From NCBI RefSeq assembly GCF_006335145.1, contig NZ_VDMN01000001.1, forward strand, positions 930,001 to 994,000: DNA of 64,000 bases, written 5' to 3'. Below the pieces are notes generated by a model that saw only the letters and a list, made by a program, of their open reading frames with translations, did not search any database and had not been told where the DNA came from. Origin of the DNA: Aliirhizobium smilacinae (lineage in GTDB: Bacteria; Pseudomonadota; Alphaproteobacteria; Rhizobiales; Rhizobiaceae). The stretch's first letter is position 1; each line of letters starts with the position of its first letter. Of the stretch, positions 61,091 to 64,000 are shown one piece after another. The position numbers and the translations under genes were made by a program.

Positions 61091-61666
61091 ATGTTTGACC
61101 CGAGAGAGAAAATTGCTCTCTTCATCGATGGCGCAAATTTGTACGCCGCATCGAAAAGCCTCGGCTTCGATATAGATTATCGAAAACTTCTGAAGGCTTT
61201 CCAGAAACGCGGCTATCTGCTTCGCGCCTATTATTACACGGCGCTCATCGAGGATCAGGAATACTCCTCCATCCGCCCGCTGATCGACTGGCTGGACTAT
61301 AACGGCTACAAGGTCGTGACAAAGCCGGCCAAGGAATTCACCGATTCACTCGGCCGCCGCAAGATCAAAGGCAATATGGACATAGAGCTTGCGATCGACG
61401 CGATGGAGCAATCGGAAACCGTCGACCATTTGGTAATCTTCTCAGGCGACGGCGACTTTACCACTCTGGTGGAGGCGCTGCAGCGTCGCGGCCGCAAGGT
61501 GTCCGTCGTCTCGACGATGCAAAGCCAGCCGCCGATGATCGCTGACGACCTGCGCCGCCAGGCCGATCACTTTATCGACCTGATGACGCTAAAGGCGGAA
61601 GTCGGTCGTGATCCAAGCGAAAGAGCCGTGCGCCCGATCGAGCCCACAGAGACGACGGACGCCTAA
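61091..61666 (+). CDS. NYN-domain (LabA/DUF88) nuclease-like protein
   Basis: 191 residues with the NYN/PIN-like fold. IALFIDGANLYAA (about residues 8-20) and DHLVIFSGDGDFTTLVEALQRRGRKV (core IFSGDGDF) supply the acidic metal ligands of this RNase-like family; GNMDIELAIDAM holds another conserved Asp. Members are thought to process RNA. The gene is conserved between smpB and rpoZ in rhizobia, hinting at a role near translation or transcription. Confidence 0.9.
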   Translation: MFDPREKIALFIDGANLYAASKSLGFDIDYRKLLKAFQKRGYLLRAYYYTALIEDQEYSSIRPLIDWLDYNGYKVVTKPAKEFTDSLGRRKIKGNMDIELAIDAMEQSETVDHLVIFSGDGDFTTLVEALQRRGRKVSVVSTMQSQPPMIADDLRRQADHFIDLMTLKAEVGRDPSERAVRPIEPTETTDA

Positions 61667-61691
61667 TTTCCGAATCCGGCTCATATCTTGA

Positions 61692-61720
61692 GAGGCGCCG
61701 AAAACGGCGCCTCTTTTTTT
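61692..61720 (+). terminator. Terminator after the NYN gene
   Basis: GAGGCGCCG (61692-61700), loop AAAA, CGGCGCCTC (61705-61713), then seven T. It also sits at the 3' end of the convergent YbhN-like gene. Confidence 0.95.
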
Positions 61721-61740
61721 GTGGGCCTACGAGTGCCCGC

Positions 61741-62709
61741 TTACGCGGGCTCAGCTGCAACGCGAGCGTTGCGGCCCGTCCCGGCACCTCCGCGCGCCTT
61801 GTTTGCCCTGAACACCGCCTCGACGATGAGCGACAACGGCAGGCCGATGAAAAGCGGGATGAAGAAATAGATTACCCGGAAGGCGACCAGCGAGCCGATC
61901 GTGGCCTGATCGCCCATGACGTGACGGACCGTCGCTTCCAGAACTCCGAGCCCACCAGGCGCATGGGTGATGAGGATCGCGACATTGGCGAGCACGAAGG
62001 CCGTTGCGGCCTTGAGGTAACTGACGTCGCCGCCCACGGCCATCACCTCCCGAAGGCAGGCTGACACGAAAGCGAAATTGATCGTGCCGATGACAATCTG
62101 CGCAAGCGCAATCTTCCATGTCGGCATCTGAAAGGTCCAGCTGCGGATCTTGAGCGGCGCACGCAGGAAGGCGGCCAGCGCCACATATAGGACAGTGGCT
62201 GCGAGACAGCCTGCGCCAATGGCGATGACCACCTCCTCCTTCAACCGCAGCACGGCGGCGGCATCCTTCGGATTGATCACCATGACGATGCCGGCGAGCA
62301 CCGCCATGCCGAGACCGACCGTGACACCCGAGAGCAGGACTATCTTCGCCACATCCTCGGTCGTCATGCCCCAATGGGCGTAATAGCGATACCGCAGCGC
62401 GCCGCTGCTCAAGCCGGACATGCCGACGCTCTGGCCGATAGACAGGGCAATGAAAGAGGCGAGCCCGATTTTTGGATAGGGAAGATCGTTCTTGACGTAA
62501 CGCACACCGCACCAGTCGAAGCCGGTGAGGCAAAGGTAGGATGCAAAAGCGAAGAGGAGCGCCAGGGCGAGATTGCCAGCGGGAATGTCACGGACCGACT
62601 GGATGATCTCGGAGAAGGAATGCTCCCGAAACACCTGATAGAGAAGCCAGGCGGCAAGGCCGAAACCCACGACCAGCATGAGGTAGGTGAAAATCTGCTT
62701 CTTCGTCAT
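61741..62709 (-). CDS. YbhN/LPG-synthase-TM-type membrane protein
   Basis: 322-residue inner-membrane protein with eight to nine hydrophobic segments. GFDWCGVRYVKNDLPYPKIGLASFIALSIGQSVG (core LPYPKIGLASFIALSIGQSVG of 21; key part FIALSIGQSVG) and THAPGGLGVLEA are hallmarks of the UPF0104/YbhN family, related to the flippase half of MprF. It lacks the MprF C-terminal synthase domain, so a lipid or glycolipid flipping role is inferred only. 200 bp to smpB. Confidence 0.88.
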   Translation of the reverse strand: MTKKQIFTYLMLVVGFGLAAWLLYQVFREHSFSEIIQSVRDIPAGNLALALLFAFASYLCLTGFDWCGVRYVKNDLPYPKIGLASFIALSIGQSVGMSGLSSGALRYRYYAHWGMTTEDVAKIVLLSGVTVGLGMAVLAGIVMVINPKDAAAVLRLKEEVVIAIGAGCLAATVLYVALAAFLRAPLKIRSWTFQMPTWKIALAQIVIGTINFAFVSACLREVMAVGGDVSYLKAATAFVLANVAILITHAPGGLGVLEATVRHVMGDQATIGSLVAFRVIYFFIPLFIGLPLSLIVEAVFRANKARGGAGTGRNARVAAEPA

Positions 62710-62789
62710 TATCCGCCGCCCATGTGAAGGTGCGGATCAACGACGGGCGACAGGTTTTGGTTCCGGGGCGAGTGGCGGCTGTTGCTTTC

Positions 62790-62850
62790 CCATTACCCCT
62801 CATCCGCCCGAGGGCACACTCTCCCTGCAAACGGCGAGAAGAACAGAAGC
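62790..62850. repeat. Degenerate copy of a rhizobial intergenic repeat
   Basis: The text beginning CCCCTCATCCGCCCGAGGGC and running into CTCTCCCTGCAAACGGCGAG resembles a palindromic element I recognise as frequent between rhizobial genes (typically CCCCTCATCCGGCTGC ... CTTCTCCCCG...). This copy has lost much of its pairing. Family assignment is from memory. Confidence 0.45.
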
Positions 62851-62913
62851 CTAGGCTTTGCATCCCGCCAATGCCGAGCGGAGAGAGTATTGGGGTGAAA
62901 GGCAGCGAAATGC

Positions 62914-63390
62914 TCAGCCGCTCTTCAGCAGCCGCGACTTCTGGCGGTTCCAGTCGCGTTCCTTCTCGGTCTCGCGCTTGTCGTGCAGCTTCTTGCCCTT
63001 GGCGAGTGCCAGTTCGAGCTTCGCCCTGCCCTTTTCGTTGAAATAGATCTTCAGCGGCACGAGCGTCATGCCTTCGCGGTTGATGCCGGTGCGCAGGCGA
63101 TTGATCTCGCGTTTCGACAGCAGCAGCTTGCGGCGGCGGCGCGGCTCGTGGTTGAAGCGGTTCGCCTGCAGATATTCCGGAAGGTGGCTGTTGATCAGCC
63201 AGATCTCGTTGCCCTCGTCCGATGCATAGGATTCGGCGATATTGGCCTTGCCTTCGCGCAGAGACTTGACCTCGGTGCCGGTCAGCATGATGCCGGCCTC
63301 GTAGGTATCAAGGATTTCATAGTTGAAGCGGGCCTTGCGGTTTTCCGCAACGACCTTGTTCACCACGCGCTGGCTGCCTTTGGGTGCCAT
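62914..63390 (-). CDS. smpB: SsrA-binding protein SmpB
   Basis: 158-residue partner of tmRNA in trans-translation. [31 protein letters not shown] (core [15 protein letters not shown]) and [20 protein letters not shown] are the OB-fold signatures, and the C terminus is the basic helix [15 protein letters not shown] that enters the ribosome A site. dapA lies upstream on the same strand. Confidence 0.97.
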   Translation of the reverse strand: MAPKGSQRVVNKVVAENRKARFNYEILDTYEAGIMLTGTEVKSLREGKANIAESYASDEGNEIWLINSHLPEYLQANRFNHEPRRRRKLLLSKREINRLRTGINREGMTLVPLKIYFNEKGRAKLELALAKGKKLHDKRETEKERDWNRQKSRLLKSG

Positions 63391-63530
63391 CAGACGAATT
63401 CCATTCCGCTTAGAGTATTTCCGCCGTTATTCGAAACGCGAAAACGCCCTACATCTCTATTCTGTTTCAACGCAATTGCGAACGCAAAACCGGTTCCCGC
63501 TTTTGCTGGAATTGCTCTGGCAAAAGAAGA
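63391..63530. repeat. Dispersed rhizobial repeat-like sequence
   Basis: Within this stretch (about 63450-63520) lies TCTATTCTGTTTCAACGCAA, then CAAAACCGGTTCCCGC, then TTTTGCTGGAATTGCTC, which match a unit I know to recur many times in Rhizobiaceae intergenic DNA (CTGTTTT...CGCAATTCCG...AAACCG...CTTTTGCTGGAATTGCTC). Position between smpB and dapA is typical. The exact repeat family is not named here because I cannot compare. Confidence 0.55.
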
Positions 63531-63557
63531 CCCCGCCCATAAGCGATGAGCGGGGTT
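63531..63557 (-). terminator. Terminator of dapA
   Basis: On the minus strand, ACCCCGC (63551-63557) and GCGGGGT (63531-63537) form a stem with a 13-nt loop, followed by CTTCTTTTG. It lies 74 bp past the dapA stop. Confidence 0.65.
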
Positions 63558-63631
63558 CCGACATTCATATAGTGCGACTGTTGCCGAATGTGAAGCTCAT
63601 GCGTCACGAGGCCGAGGAACCGGATAAAACC

Positions 63632-64000
63632 TCAGTTCAACAGGCCCGCATGGCGCAGTGCCGCATCGATCGCAGCTTCGGTCGAGGGCTCGAGTTCGGA
63701 GACAAGCGGCGAGCGCACCTTGCGATTGATGCCGCGCAGCTTGTTCAGCCCGTATTTGGCGCCACAGAGGCCTGGCTCCAGGAAGATCGCCTTGTGCAGC
63801 GGCATCAGCCGATCCTGATATTCCAGAGCCTTCTTGTAGTCGCCTGCGAGCGTTGCCGACTGGAATTCGGCACAGAGGCGTGGCGCGACATTGGCGGTGA
63901 CGGAAATGCAGCCGACGCCGCCATGGGCGTTGAAACCGAGAGCGGTCGCATCCTCGCCGGACAGTTGGATGAAATCCGGGCCGCAGGTGATACGCTGTTC
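63632..64000 (-). CDS. dapA: 4-hydroxy-tetrahydrodipicolinate synthase, C-terminal part
   Basis: Last 122 codons of a minus-strand gene whose start lies beyond the window. The translation runs from [20 protein letters not shown] through [20 protein letters not shown] and [20 protein letters not shown] to the stop at 63632, matching the C-terminal barrel half of DapA. It condenses pyruvate with aspartate semialdehyde on the lysine/diaminopimelate pathway. The Schiff-base Lys is upstream, outside the window. No Met opens this part, so it is easily missed. Confidence 0.93.
   Translation of the reverse strand, partial: EQRITCGPDFIQLSGEDATALGFNAHGGVGCISVTANVAPRLCAEFQSATLAGDYKKALEYQDRLMPLHKAIFLEPGLCGAKYGLNKLRGINRKVRSPLVSELEPSTEAAIDAALRHAGLLN

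Noticed and set aside
1..64000. tRNA, rRNA, IS elements, integrases, prophage or defence islands
   Set aside because: Gaps were read for T-loop motifs, transposase-like frames and phage genes; none was found. Toxin-antitoxin pairs are the only accessory stability genes seen.

Overview
The window is a 64-kb piece of chromosome from an alphaproteobacterium, almost certainly a member of the Rhizobiaceae (Rhizobium/Agrobacterium-like). The evidence is the GC-rich codon use, the short TTG-started phosphatidylserine decarboxylase paired with pssA, a TGA-N9-TCA iron box of the RirA type, DUF3563 and TIGR02301 proteins, MCPs ending in a WEEF tether, and the order dapA, smpB, NYN, rpoZ, rsh ... acpS, lepB, rnc, era, recO. 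No rRNA, tRNA, CRISPR array, insertion sequence or prophage was seen.

Layout. 1-2.2 kb: 3' part of citramalate synthase (cimA) and a HigBA-type toxin-antitoxin pair. 2.3-8.8 kb: single metabolic genes (alpha/beta hydrolase with a divergent LysR regulator, a flavin/PPOX protein, a PCMT-like methyltransferase, RarD permease, cupin, LOG phosphoribohydrolase). 8.9-15.5 kb: a LysM envelope protein, an Atm1-type ABC exporter and several very small proteins. 15.8-17.4 kb: the psd-pssA phosphatidylethanolamine operon. 17.6-22.3 kb: LysE exporter, SRAP repair protein, YnfA, a ParDE pair, a Nudix hydrolase and small envelope or hypothetical proteins.

22.5-28.8 kb is an iron cassette: an ABC exporter preceded by a 19-codon coupled leader ORF, an AraC regulator, a TonB-dependent siderophore receptor behind a perfect TGA-N9-TCA box, and a DUF2218-SIP ferric-siderophore reductase. 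28.9-36.4 kb holds two tightly overlapping gene strings (ygfZ-HD-phosphatase and DUF2339-HD-MOSC) around an MscS channel. 36.6-40.8 kb has a DMT permease, an unusually long orphan flagellin and an MFS carrier.

40.8-63.6 kb is mostly minus strand and is a conserved housekeeping neighbourhood: recO, era, rnc, lepB, acpS, a DUF2062 gene, then rsh, rpoZ, an NYN protein, a YbhN-like membrane protein, smpB and dapA (cut by the window end). About 11 kb between the DUF2062 gene and rsh is occupied by an accessory block: DUF3563, three tandem paralogous chemoreceptors, a Tat-exported SMP-30 lactonase-like protein, uppP and a SAM methyltransferase.

No clearly new defence or mobile system is present. 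The best leads are the iron cassette and its leader ORF, the duplicated module in the flagellin, the chemoreceptor array with signs of gene conversion, and several unannotated small proteins and hairpins.
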